Part shown: positions 18,432 through 26,826 of the stretch, piece by piece
Layout of the letters: each line of letters opens with the position of its first letter
How positions within the stretch are numbered: the stretch's first letter is position 1
Assembly: GCA_017306015.1 (NCBI GenBank)
Contig: JAFKJK010000013.1
Location: 1-64,000, forward strand
Direction of reading: 5' to 3'
DNA length: 64,000 nt
Origin: Propionibacteriaceae bacterium
GTDB taxonomy: Bacteria; Actinomycetota; Actinomycetes; Propionibacteriales; Propionibacteriaceae
Notes under the pieces: model-generated
The model's input: only the letters and a program-made list of their open reading frames with translations
Databases searched by the model: none
Told to the model about the DNA's origin: nothing
Translations under genes and position numbers: made by a program

Positions 18432-19463
18432 TCACTCGCCGGGCGGCGGGTTGGTGGAGGAGCGGTGCACGATCGTGCACGGCTCGTAGGTGCGGGACGG
18501 CAGGCCGGCCACCGTTCCGGCCAGGGTGTGCTGGGCTGCGAGCCGGCCCATCTCGTAGAACGGGATCCGCACCGTGGTCAGCGCCGGGGCGAGGTCCGCG
18601 GCGAGTGACTCGTCGTCGTACCCCACCACCGACACGTCGTCGGGGATGCTCAGCCCCAGCCGGGCCAGGGCCAGGTACGCGCCGGCAGCCATCTGGTCGT
18701 TGCCGAGCAGCAGGGCAGTCGGGCGGTGCCGCCGCTGCATCACCTCCCAGGTGAGCTCGTAGCCGGAGTCGATCCGGTAGTTGCCGTGCAGCACCGGGTT
18801 CTTCGCCGGATCCAGGCCGGCGGCCTCCAGCCCCTCCAGGTAGCCGCGCTCGCGCATCTTCGTTGCCCAGGCCGCGGATCGTCCGGCGATGAAGGTGATC
18901 CGCCGATGGCCCAGCGACAGGACGTGCTCGATCGCCGCCCTGCCCCCGGCCAGTTCGTCGGGGAGGATGGACGGCAGGCTGTCGCCGGGGGTGAAGGCGT
19001 TCACCAGCAGGGCCGGGACGTGTTCGGGCACGGGCGGGAAGTCGACCTGGCGAGTGCCCATCGCGGCGAAGATCAGCCCGTCCACCTGACGGTCCAGCAG
19101 GTCCTCGACGGCGGCCTTGAGCCGGGTCGGGTTCCTGGTGGTGTTCACCATCAGCAGCAGGGAGCGCTGCTCCCAGGTGAGGTCGTGGATGCCTGCGATC
19201 ATGGGTCCTGAGTACGGCTGGATGGCGATCTCGTCGGTGAGGAAGCCGATGGTGCTGGTCTTGCCGAGCCGCAGTCCCTGGGCGGCCCGGTTCGGCCGGT
19301 AGCCGAGCTTCTCGATCGCTCCCAGCACCCGGGTGCGGGTCTCCTGGCTGATCTTGGCGTCCCGTCCGTTCAGGATCAGCGAGACGGTGGTCGGCGAGAC
19401 CCCGGCAGCCCTGCCGACATCGGTCATGGTGGGACGCGAGGCGGGCACCTGGGAGCCGGGCAT
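18432..19463 (-). CDS. LacI family transcriptional regulator
   Basis: 343 residues. The N-terminal helix-turn-helix with hinge (MTDVGRAAGVSPTTVSLILNG, about residues 13-33; RTRVLGAIEKLGYRPNRAAQGLR) is followed by a periplasmic-binding-protein-like effector domain (TIGFLTDEIAIQPYSGPMIAGI; ALLLGNDQMAAGAYLALARLGLSIPDDVSVVGYDD). GGAGG lies 4 bases before the ATG. No sugar transport or hydrolase operon is adjacent, so the target genes are probably elsewhere. The next gene on the same strand ends 71 bases upstream. Confidence 0.93.
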   Translation of the reverse strand: MPGSQVPASRPTMTDVGRAAGVSPTTVSLILNGRDAKISQETRTRVLGAIEKLGYRPNRAAQGLRLGKTSTIGFLTDEIAIQPYSGPMIAGIHDLTWEQRSLLLMVNTTRNPTRLKAAVEDLLDRQVDGLIFAAMGTRQVDFPPVPEHVPALLVNAFTPGDSLPSILPDELAGGRAAIEHVLSLGHRRITFIAGRSAAWATKMRERGYLEGLEAAGLDPAKNPVLHGNYRIDSGYELTWEVMQRRHRPTALLLGNDQMAAGAYLALARLGLSIPDDVSVVGYDDESLAADLAPALTTVRIPFYEMGRLAAQHTLAGTVAGLPSRTYEPCTIVHRSSTNPPPGE

Positions 19464-19534
19464 CGAACCTCCGATGGTCGTGACGGTTCAGTAAAGCCTG
19501 TCGCCGCAGGCGGGTCAATCGGCTCCGGTCGGAG

Positions 19535-20620
19535 TCAGCCGGCGATCCTCAATGGGATCCGGCGGGAGCCGAAGTCGCCGGCGGTCGCGTCGAAACGGCC
19601 GGGCACGGCGAGCCCGCAGCGCGGACAGCTGCCGTCCGCCGTGAGCGCGTAGTCGAGGATCCGGTACCAGTCCCGGACGACCAGGGCGCCACCGCAGCCA
19701 GGGCACCAGGTGGTGTCGCCGTCGACGTCGTGGACGTTGCCGGTGTACACGTAGCGCAGTCCGGCGTCCATGGCGATCCGCCGCGCCCGCCGCAGCGTGG
19801 ACGGCGGCGTCGGCGGCACGTCGCGCAGGTGGTGGTCGGGATGGAAGGCGGAGAAGTGCAGCGGGACGTTCGGGCCGAGTTCGGCGGCGATCCACTCCGA
19901 CATCCTCCGCAGCTCGTCGTCGGAGTCGTTGTGGCCGGGGATCAGCAAGGTGGTGATCTCGAACCAGACGTCGGTCTCGTGCGCCAGGTAGGCCAGCGTG
20001 TCGAGGACCGGCTGCAGGTGGGACCGGGTGATCCGCGCGTAGAACTCGTCGGTGAATGCCTTCAGGTCGACGTTGGCCGCGTCCATGTGCGCGTAGAACT
20101 CGCGACGCGGCTCGTCGTGCACGTAGCCGGCCGTGACGGCAACGGTGCCGAGGCCGACGTCCCGGCACGCGTCCGCGATGTCGATGGCGTACTCGGCGAA
20201 GATCACCGGGTCGTTGTAGGTGAACGCGACACTGCGGCAGCCGTGGGCGAGCGCGGTCTGCGCGATCGCTTCGGGCGCGGCGGCATCCTGCAGGCGCTCG
20301 ACGTCGCGGGACGTGCTGATGTCCCAGTTCTGGCAGAACTTGCAGGCCAGGTTGCAGCCGACCGTCCCGAACGAGAGGACGCTGCTACCCGGGTGGAAGT
20401 GGGCGAGTGGCTTCTTCTCGATCGGGTCGATGCAGAAACCGGACGCGAGCCCGTACGTCGTCAGGACCAGCTGGGCGCCCTCGCGGCGGCGGACGAAGCA
20501 GGCGCCGCGCTGGCCGTCGCGCAGCTTGCACTCCTGGGGGCACAGGTCGCACTGGATCCGTCCGTCCGCCAGGCGGTGCCACCACCGCGCGGGGTAGGGC
20601 TCGATCCCGGCCGGGGTCAT
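19535..20620 (-). CDS. amrS: AmmeMemoRadiSam system radical SAM enzyme
   Basis: 361 residues. The radical SAM cluster motif is GTVGCNLACKFCQNWDIS (CxxxCxxC), preceded by an N-terminal cysteine set (CDLCPQECKLRDGQRGACFVR) that could bind a second metal site, and followed by PGHNDSDDELRRMSEWI. The C-terminus has two CxxC pairs (WCPGCGGALVV and SCPRCGLAVPG), a zinc-ribbon-like tail. It is the third member of the AMMECR1-MEMO1-radical SAM cluster; its start overlaps the AMMECR1 gene by 4 bases. The reaction catalysed by these enzymes is not established to my knowledge. Confidence 0.92.
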   Translation of the reverse strand: MTPAGIEPYPARWWHRLADGRIQCDLCPQECKLRDGQRGACFVRRREGAQLVLTTYGLASGFCIDPIEKKPLAHFHPGSSVLSFGTVGCNLACKFCQNWDISTSRDVERLQDAAAPEAIAQTALAHGCRSVAFTYNDPVIFAEYAIDIADACRDVGLGTVAVTAGYVHDEPRREFYAHMDAANVDLKAFTDEFYARITRSHLQPVLDTLAYLAHETDVWFEITTLLIPGHNDSDDELRRMSEWIAAELGPNVPLHFSAFHPDHHLRDVPPTPPSTLRRARRIAMDAGLRYVYTGNVHDVDGDTTWCPGCGGALVVRDWYRILDYALTADGSCPRCGLAVPGRFDATAGDFGSRRIPLRIAG

Positions 20621-21240
20621 GGCATCCGGGTCAGCAACAGATCGTGGGGTTCGCTCCACGCGATGACGCCGAACCGGCGGGCCACGATGTCGCCGGCCCA
20701 GAAGTCGGTGTGCAGGCCGGCCTTGCGCAGCAGATGATCGACGAAGTCCGCCGGCTCGGGGAGCTGCTCCCACACCTGGGGCAGGAAGGTCGCGCGATGC
20801 CCGTGCCAGCCGAGGATCAGCCCGTCGGTGTGCGGACGGAGGTGGCCGAGCAGCATCTCGCGGGTGTCGGCCGGCAGCGGTGAGGTGGCTGACAGGACGG
20901 AGACCTCGAGGCGGACGCGGGGCACGTCCTGGGCGCGCAGCGGCGGGAACCTGGGGTCGTGGAACGCGGCGGCGCAGGCGTTGTGGACGACGTCGTCGCG
21001 CAGCGTCCGGCTGGGCTGGACCGAGCCGATACACCCGCGCAGCCGGGCGTCCTCGGTGATGGTGACGAAGCTGGCACGCCGCTCGGCCAGCCAGGCCGGG
21101 TCGTCGGGCTGGGCGGCGCCGGAGCTGCCGCGGGAGGCGATCGCCGCACGGGCGATGCCGAGCAGGACGGGACCGGCGTGCGGGTCGTCCTCGGGATGCT
21201 CGGGTGCGCCGACGACGGCGCGCGTGTCGAGTTCGGTCAT
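20617..21240 (-). CDS. amrA: AmmeMemoRadiSam system protein A (AMMECR1 domain)
   Basis: 207 residues. The AMMECR1 signature LRGCIGSVQPSRTL is present (about residues 68-81), along with AFHDPRFPPLRAQDVPRVRLEVSVLS and GLILGWHGHRATFLPQVWEQLPEP. It overlaps the radical SAM gene by 4 bases and follows the MEMO1-like gene after one base, so the three genes form a tight operon. The human homologue is a disease-linked protein without a settled biochemical function; the bacterial role is likewise open. Confidence 0.93.
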   Translation of the reverse strand: MTELDTRAVVGAPEHPEDDPHAGPVLLGIARAAIASRGSSGAAQPDDPAWLAERRASFVTITEDARLRGCIGSVQPSRTLRDDVVHNACAAAFHDPRFPPLRAQDVPRVRLEVSVLSATSPLPADTREMLLGHLRPHTDGLILGWHGHRATFLPQVWEQLPEPADFVDHLLRKAGLHTDFWAGDIVARRFGVIAWSEPHDLLLTRMP

Positions 21241-21241
21241 C

Positions 21242-22081
21242 TCAGGTCACCTCACTTTCAGCTGTACCCAGCCCGGGCGGGTGGGTGAAGGACACGCTCG
21301 CGTAGCCGACGACGCGGGCGCGGTCACCGGCGGTGTCGCCGGAGTTGCGGTAGTCGACGAGTTCGGGACGCAGACCGCGGCGTGGAGCCACCACGAGCAG
21401 CCCGTTGATCCCGCGGGCACCGCAGGCACTGCGGTCCGGCAGCGGCCAGTCGCCGTCGAGGATGTGGCCGACGGTGGCGCCGTCCCGTTCGCGGGCAGTG
21501 TCGTAGGGCAGGTAGTGGGAGAGGTCGGAGCTGACCAGCACCAGTGTCTCCGGGCCGCCCCAGCAGGCTTCGATCACCTCAGCGACCTGCTCGGGTCCGG
21601 CGTCCCCGACCAGGAGCGGCAGGACCTCCACGTCGCCGAGGACGCGTTGGACGAACGGCAGCTGCACTTCCAGCGAGTGCTCGGGCGCGTGCGCCTCGGC
21701 GTAGGAGATGAGCTGGGGAAGGCTCTCGGCGAGCTCCTCGGCGCGTGGGTCGAGGCGGACCTCGCCGAGCGGGGTCGCGAACGCGTCCGCCTCGGGGAGG
21801 GCGACCCCGGTGAAGGCGACGTAGTGGGCCGGGCCGAGCAGGACGACCCGCTCGATCGCGCCCCTCGCCGACTCCAGCAGGACGTAGCCGCGGGCCGCCG
21901 TCGGCCCGGAGTAGACGTAGCCGGCGTGCGGAACGATGAGGGCCTCGGGTGGGGCTGCCGGGGGAGCGGCGACGGCACGGGCCTCGTCCAGCAACGTGGT
22001 CACGGTGGCGTCGAGTTCGGGCGCACGTCCGGGGTAGAAGCGTCCCGCCACAGCGGGTTGACGAACGATCCTCATTGACAT
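21242..22081 (-). CDS. amrB: AmmeMemoRadiSam system protein B (MEMO1 family dioxygenase fold)
   Basis: 279 residues from the ATG at 22081; an ATG at 22075 and GTGs a little upstream are alternatives. MEMO1 motifs are present: VAGRFYPG at the N-terminus, LIVPHAGYVYSGPTAARGY (metal-ligand His), LLGPAHYVAFTGVALPEADAFATPLG, HSLEVQLPFVQ and VSSDLSHYLPY. The fold belongs to class III non-haem iron dioxygenases, with histidines in the equivalent positions. It heads the three-gene AmmeMemoRadiSam operon. Confidence 0.92.
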   Translation of the reverse strand: MSMRIVRQPAVAGRFYPGRAPELDATVTTLLDEARAVAAPPAAPPEALIVPHAGYVYSGPTAARGYVLLESARGAIERVVLLGPAHYVAFTGVALPEADAFATPLGEVRLDPRAEELAESLPQLISYAEAHAPEHSLEVQLPFVQRVLGDVEVLPLLVGDAGPEQVAEVIEACWGGPETLVLVSSDLSHYLPYDTARERDGATVGHILDGDWPLPDRSACGARGINGLLVVAPRRGLRPELVDYRNSGDTAGDRARVVGYASVSFTHPPGLGTAESEVT

Positions 22082-22120
22082 CGCCCCCACCACCGACGGT
22101 AGGCCCGTCCGGGGGCGGCG

Positions 22121-22471
22121 TCAACGATTGCAGCTGACCAGGCGGACCACCGGCTTGCGCGCCTCCTCGGCCCGGAGCACGAGCGACGCCGCGTCCACGC
22201 AGACAGTCCAGTGCACCGGGTCGAGGGATACCGTGCTGAACGCGTCCTGCAGCCACGGCACCTCGGCGCTCGCCACGTGCAGTCCCACCGCCCGCAGCGT
22301 CGAACAGCTGTGCCAGTTTCAAGGTGGTGACGCCGGCCGCCCGCGCGTCCACGAGGCAGTCGCTGCCGGGCGGCAGCCCGCCGGGTCGGCCGGGAGGAAT
22401 CGCACGCGTGCTTTCGACGGGAGGTCCTCCCGCGCGGTGTCTGGATTCGCCGTGACCAGAAGACTCCGCAC
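22121..22471 (-). pseudogene. Probable frameshifted remnant of a small gene
   Basis: Three pieces on the minus strand look protein-like but lie in different frames. The first runs from a GTG at 22471 (RSLLVTANPDTAREDLP, then VRFLPADPAG). The second, one base out of phase, reads LPPGSDCLVDARAAGVTT then LKLAQLFD. The third returns to the first frame (LRAVGLHVASAEVPWLQ, then VHWTVCVDAASLVLRAEEA) and ends VSCNR-stop at 22121. A TGA at 22319-22321 interrupts the outer frame. The total of 351 bases is a multiple of three, so the two shifts compensate. No family recognised. It could also be two sequencing errors in an intact gene of about 116 codons. Confidence 0.5.
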
Positions 22472-22520
22472 GGTAGTGTCACCGATGGCAGCGCAAGGAA
22501 GCGCACTGAGGTGGGGTGTG

Positions 22521-23564
22521 ATGACGGGCGGAGTGGCTCGGTCGGTATTGGCAGCCTTCGCCGCCCTGGTGCTGGCGGGGTGTGCGCCCGGTGGCGCTCC
22601 GGCCGGCACACCAGGGACCGGGGATCGTTCGAGTCCACCGGCGACCCCGGACGCTCCGCGGCGCACGCAGATCGTGACCGTCCCGGCGCCATCCCTGGCC
22701 GGGAACCTCCTGGGTGAGCCCACCGAGCGAAAGGTGCTGGTCACCTTCCCCGCGTCCTACTTCAGCGGCGACCAGCGCTACCCCGTCGTGTACTTCCTGG
22801 AGGGCTACCAGGACTCGACCGGTGCGTTCCTGACCGTCGCCGCCGATCTGGACAAGCAGATGGCCGCGTCTGGTGCGCGGGAGTTCATCATCGTCGAGGC
22901 CGACGGCATCAACTCCCTCGGCGGCAACTTCTATGCGAACTCGCCGGTCGGTGGGAACATGGCCGACTTCATCGCCAAGGATCTGGTCTCCTACGTGGAC
23001 GCGAACCTCCGGACGGTGCCGCACACCGCGGCCCGGGGAATCGCCGGATTCTCGATGGGTGGGGGCGGGACGGTCAACCTCGCACTGTCACGGCCGGACG
23101 TGTTCGGCTCGGCGTATGCGCTCTCGCCCGGGCTGCTCGACCCGCACGGGGGGCTCGCCGCGATGCTGGCCGACAACGGCTCCTGGCCGGCGTACGCCGC
23201 CGCGTTCGCCCCGGACACGTCGGCGACCGCATCGCCCTTCGCGCATCTGCTGGATCCGGCGATACCGCTGCGCAAACAGGATCCGGCGGTGGTCGCCGCG
23301 TATGAGGGCGGGTTCGGCAACCTCGCCGCCAAGGTCGACGCCTACCTGGCCGGCAGCGGCCGGCTGACCTCCCTCCGTCTGTCGTACGGCAGGTCGGACC
23401 AGTACACCTGGATTCCGGCGGGCACCAAGTATCTGGATCGGCTGCTCTCGGCCAAAGGCGTCGACCATTCGCTGCGCACCTTCGACGGCGGGCACACCAT
23501 CGACGACGCCTTCTACCAGGGCGACTTCGTGGACTTCTTCTCCCGGCAGCTCAGCGCGTCCTGA
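22521..23564 (+). CDS. Secreted lipoprotein esterase, alpha/beta-hydrolase (antigen 85 / esterase D-like)
   Basis: 347 residues from the ATG at 22521, preceded by GAGGTGGGG. A lipoprotein signal (SVLAAFAALVLAGC, Cys about 23) and a Pro/Thr linker precede the hydrolase domain. The central strand PVVYFLEGYQDSTGAFL and nucleophile elbow GFSMGGGG (Ser178) are typical of the esterase D/antigen 85 superfamily, with FDGGHTIDDAF carrying the catalytic His near the end. It probably acts outside the membrane on an ester or acyl substrate; which one is not evident. Confidence 0.87.
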   Translation: MTGGVARSVLAAFAALVLAGCAPGGAPAGTPGTGDRSSPPATPDAPRRTQIVTVPAPSLAGNLLGEPTERKVLVTFPASYFSGDQRYPVVYFLEGYQDSTGAFLTVAADLDKQMAASGAREFIIVEADGINSLGGNFYANSPVGGNMADFIAKDLVSYVDANLRTVPHTAARGIAGFSMGGGGTVNLALSRPDVFGSAYALSPGLLDPHGGLAAMLADNGSWPAYAAAFAPDTSATASPFAHLLDPAIPLRKQDPAVVAAYEGGFGNLAAKVDAYLAGSGRLTSLRLSYGRSDQYTWIPAGTKYLDRLLSAKGVDHSLRTFDGGHTIDDAFYQGDFVDFFSRQLSAS

Positions 23565-23573
23565 CCGGTCGGC

Positions 23574-24209
23574 CTACGCCGCCGGGCTGCAGGTCACGCC
23601 GGTGGCGTGGATCGGGCAGTAGCCGTTCGGGTTCTTCTGGAGGTACTGCTGGTGGTAGTCCTCGGCGTAGAAGAACGGCCCGGCCGGAGCGAGCTGGGTG
23701 GTGATGCTGCCGTACCCGGCGTCGCCGAGTCGGTGCGCGAAGTCGTCCAGGGACGCCGTCGCCGCCGTCTCCTGCTCGGGTGAGGTGGTGTAGATCGCCG
23801 ACCGGTACTGGGTGCCGTGGTCGTTGCCCTGGCGCATCCCCTGGGTGGGATCGTGGTTCTCCCAGAAGACGCGCAGCAACTCCTGGTAACTGGTCCTGCT
23901 GGGGTCGAAGACCACCTTGACGGTCTCGGCGTGCCCGGTGCGTCCCGAGCAGACCTCCTCGTAGGTGGGATTCGGCGTGTAGCCGCCCGCGTAGCCCACC
24001 GCCGTCGTGACCACGCCCGGCAGTTGCCAGAACAGCTTCTCGGCACCCCAGAAGCAGCCGAGCGCGAAGTAGGCCACCTCGGCGCCGGCGGGCACGGCAT
24101 CGATCCGCGTCCCGAGGACCTCGTGGAAGCCCGGGTCGAGGATCGGCTGATCGCGGCCAGGCAGCGCCCGTCCCGGCGTGATCATCTCGGGCGTGGTGAA
24201 TCCGAACAT
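23574..24209 (-). CDS. msrA: Peptide methionine-S-sulfoxide reductase MsrA
   Basis: 211 residues. The catalytic motif [16 protein letters not shown] has the nucleophile Cys52; [23 protein letters not shown] and [10 protein letters not shown] are conserved MsrA blocks. The resolving cysteines lie in the C-terminal tail ([12 protein letters not shown]). It repairs the S-form of oxidised methionine using thioredoxin or an actinobacterial thiol system. It lies 28 bases downstream of ung on the same strand. Confidence 0.95.
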   Translation of the reverse strand: MFGFTTPEMITPGRALPGRDQPILDPGFHEVLGTRIDAVPAGAEVAYFALGCFWGAEKLFWQLPGVVTTAVGYAGGYTPNPTYEEVCSGRTGHAETVKVVFDPSRTSYQELLRVFWENHDPTQGMRQGNDHGTQYRSAIYTTSPEQETAATASLDDFAHRLGDAGYGSITTQLAPAGPFFYAEDYHQQYLQKNPNGYCPIHATGVTCSPAA

Positions 24210-24237
24210 GCCTGGATCAACACCACCCCGGCCGGGG

Positions 24238-24912
24238 TCATTCCAGCCGCCAGTCGATCGGCTCGGCGCCCTGGGCGACCAGCGCGGAGTTGGCCCGGCT
24301 GAACGGCCTCGACCCGAAGAACCCGTAGCGGGCCGACATCGGCGACGGGTGGGGGGAGGCGATCTGCGCGATCCCGTCCAGGCGCGGGGCCAGGGTCTGG
24401 GCGTCCTTGCCCCACAGGATCGCCACCAGCGGGCCGCCGCGGTGCGCCAGCGCATCGATGGCGCACTCGGTGACCTGCTCCCAGCCCTTGCCACGATGGG
24501 ACGCCGGGGCTCCAGGACGGACGGTCAGCACCCGGTTCAGCAGCAGCACGCCCTGGTTGAACCACGGCGTCAGGTCGCCGGATTGCGCTCGCGGAATCCC
24601 GAGATCGGCCTCCAGCTCGGCGTAGATGTTCACCAGGCTCGGCGGCAGCGGACGCACGTCCGGCGCCACCGAGAACGACAGCCCGACGGGGTGTCCGGGG
24701 GTGGGGTAGGGGTCCTGGCCGACGACCAGCACCCGCACGCCAGCCAGCGGGCGGCTGAATGCGCGCAACACGTTGGCGCCGCTCGGCAGGTAGCTCCGTC
24801 CGGCGGCCAGTTCGGCCCGGAGGAAGTCGCCCATGGCGGCGATCCGGTCGGCCACCGGAGTGAGCGCCTCCGCCCAGTCGGCGGCGATCAGTTCTGGCAG
24901 CGGGGTGCGCAC
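24238..24912 (-). CDS. ung: Uracil-DNA glycosylase
   Basis: 224 residues from a GTG at 24912. Family 1 UDG motifs are complete: water-activating [17 protein letters not shown] (Asp67), [17 protein letters not shown] with the uracil-binding Asn, and [21 protein letters not shown], the DNA-intercalation loop with catalytic His. It removes uracil from DNA as the first step of base excision repair. The promoter must lie in or near the repeat-rich DNA upstream. Confidence 0.95.
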   Translation of the reverse strand: MRTPLPELIAADWAEALTPVADRIAAMGDFLRAELAAGRSYLPSGANVLRAFSRPLAGVRVLVVGQDPYPTPGHPVGLSFSVAPDVRPLPPSLVNIYAELEADLGIPRAQSGDLTPWFNQGVLLLNRVLTVRPGAPASHRGKGWEQVTECAIDALAHRGGPLVAILWGKDAQTLAPRLDGIAQIASPHPSPMSARYGFFGSRPFSRANSALVAQGAEPIDWRLE

Positions 24913-25032
24913 CTGTTCACCCTAGGAGACCTGACGACGAGCACGCCAGCAGGACACGTGCACGCCAACACGCCACGTACGCCGACAGGCAGCCCAGAGG
25001 CCCAGGGTCGCCGGCGCGACATCGTCGCCGGC

Positions 25033-25593
25033 GGGACGTTTCTGCCGCTGATTCACGTCGGCGCAGGCGTTTCGGTGTCTCGGGCGTTCCTGGTGTCAGT
25101 TTTGTCCCGCGCGGGTCTCGGATGTCTCTCGATGTCTCGTCGGGTGTGCGAGGCCGGGTGGCGTGGTGGTCGCTGGCGGGCCATCGTCGCTGGCGGGACG
25201 TTCCTGCCGCTCGTCGACGTCGACGCGGGTGCAGTGGCATCTGCGGCGCCGCTAATGTCAGTTTTGTCCCGTGAGGGACTCGATGTGTCCCGGTGTTCCG
25301 GTCGGTAGGTGAGGGGATAGCGCGAGGTCGCTGGCGGGACATCGGTCGCCCGTGGGACGTTTCTGCCGCTGGTCGACGTCGACGTTGGGTGTTGTGGCGT
25401 CTGAGGTGCTGCTGGTGTCAGCTTTGTCCCGCGCGGGACTGGATGTGTCTCGATGTCTCGTCGGGTGTGCGAGGGCCGGGTGGCGTGGTGGTCGCTGGCG
25501 GGGAATCGCCGCCCGCGGGACGTTCCTGCCGCTGATCGACGTCGACGCGGGTGTTGTGGCGTCTGGGGCGCCGCTGGCGTCAGGTTTGTCCCG
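25033..25593. repeat. Tandem array of four family-B repeats
   Basis: Four copies of a 77-78 base unit at 25033-25109, 25195-25271, 25354-25431 and 25517-25593, spaced 159-163 bases. Each begins GGGACGTTYCTGCCGCT, has a variable middle often containing GACGTCGACG, and ends GTCAGTTTTGTCCCG or a close variant, so the ends are inverted (GGGAC / GTCCC). The roughly 85 bases between units are also alike (GATGTGTCTCGATGTCTCGT, then TGGCGTGGTGGTCGCTGGCG). It occupies most of the 750-base gap between ung and the AI-2E-type gene. Two further copies lie at 47670-47873. Confidence 0.85.
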
Positions 25594-25663
25594 TTCGTCA
25601 GGAGGTGGCTGGGAGGCCGGGGTCGTGCCGACGCAGCCTGGGCAGCGTGGGTAGGGTGCGGCC

Positions 25664-26761
25664 ATGGCGATGCCTCGCAAGCGAGTCCGATCCGGTTCTG
25701 CGCCCCGCGTCCCCCAAGGCCTGGTCACGGCCGCGGCGTGGAGTTGGCGGGTGCTGGCGGTCGTGGCAGTCCTGGGGTTGCTGTGGTGGCTGCTCACCTA
25801 CTTCTCCGCCGTCAGCGTGCCGCTCGGGATCGCGATCCTGCTCACCGCTCTGCTGACCCCGCTCAACCGGCTGCTGCTCGGCTGGAAGTGGCCGAAAGGG
25901 CTCGCCGCCGCCGGCTGCCTGGTCGCCCTAGCCCTGGTCGTCGTCGGCGTCTTCGCGGCCATCGGCACCCAGGTCGCGCGGGAGTGGCCCGAGCTCTGGA
26001 GCCAGGCCGCAGCCGGCGTCCAGTCGCTGGTGAGTTGGCTGGGCACCGGCCCGCTCCAGATCGACTCGTCCCAGCTGGACGGCTACCTGGCCCAGTTCAG
26101 TCAGTGGGTGAGCGACTCCCGGGCCGAGCTCGCGGGCGTCGCGGCCAAGGCGGGAGTCGGTGTGGGCCACTTCTTCGCCGGGCTCGCGATCGCGCTGATC
26201 GCCACGTTCTTCTTCCTCGCGTCCGGCGAGCACATCTGGACCTCGATCCTCAAGGTGGTGCCGCGGCATTACCAGGTCGCCACCGACCGGGCCTCCGCAG
26301 GTGGGTGGATCTCACTGGTCGCGTACATGCGCGCGCAGGTGTTGGTGGCGCTGGTCGACGCCGCCGGGATCCTCGCCGGCGCGCTCGCTCTCGGCCTACC
26401 GATGGCGTGGGCGCTGTTCGCGCTGACCTTCGTGGCCGCGTTCGTGCCGGTCATCGGTGCCGTCCTCGCCGGGACGGTGGCCTGCGCGCTCGCGCTCGTC
26501 ACCCACGGCCCGGTGAGCGCGCTGATCATGCTGGCGATCACCGTCGTCGTGATGGAAGCGGAGGGCCATTTCCTGCAGCCGATCCTGCTGGGACGGGCCG
26601 TGCAGCTGCACCCTCTCGCCGTGCTGATCGGACTGGCTGTCGGCGCCACCCTCGCCGGAATCGTCGGTGCACTGTTGGTGATCCCTGTGCTCGCGTTCTT
26701 CACGGCCTTCATCCGTGGCCTGGACCCCGGCCGTTTCGGCGAGCCGCTGCGGGCCGGTTGA
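25664..26761 (+). CDS. AI-2E family transporter (PerM/TqsA type)
   Basis: 365 residues. About eight membrane helices in the AI-2E pattern: two N-terminal pairs (VLAVVAVLGLLWWLLTYFSA), an amphipathic external region (residues about 100-170) and C-terminal helices with ALTFVAAFVPVIGAVLAG and MEAEGHFLQPILLGRAVQLHPLAVLIGLAVG, which contains the conserved E..LQP..... G..v.lhP signature. Members export or import diverse small molecules, and the name does not prove autoinducer transport. ATGs at 25664 and 25670 both work. A hairpin follows the stop. Confidence 0.9.
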   Translation: MAMPRKRVRSGSAPRVPQGLVTAAAWSWRVLAVVAVLGLLWWLLTYFSAVSVPLGIAILLTALLTPLNRLLLGWKWPKGLAAAGCLVALALVVVGVFAAIGTQVAREWPELWSQAAAGVQSLVSWLGTGPLQIDSSQLDGYLAQFSQWVSDSRAELAGVAAKAGVGVGHFFAGLAIALIATFFFLASGEHIWTSILKVVPRHYQVATDRASAGGWISLVAYMRAQVLVALVDAAGILAGALALGLPMAWALFALTFVAAFVPVIGAVLAGTVACALALVTHGPVSALIMLAITVVVMEAEGHFLQPILLGRAVQLHPLAVLIGLAVGATLAGIVGALLVIPVLAFFTAFIRGLDPGRFGEPLRAG

Positions 26762-26767
26762 TCGTTC

Positions 26768-26797
26768 GGGGTTTCCATAGTGGAAACCCCGGTTTCC
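26768..26797 (+). terminator. Hairpin terminator after the AI-2E-type gene
   Basis: GGGGTTTCC (26768-26776) and GGAAACCCC (26782-26790) form a 9-bp stem with a 5-base loop, followed by GGTTTCC. It lies 7 bases after the stop codon and 37 bases before the next start. Confidence 0.7.
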
Positions 26798-26826
26798 TGA
26801 TTGGGAAGCCCGGCTAGGCTGACTGT

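Noticed and set aside
24920..25640. Short protein genes within the family-B array
   Set aside because: Several frames are open, but they repeat the array in translation and lack ribosome sites or family similarity.
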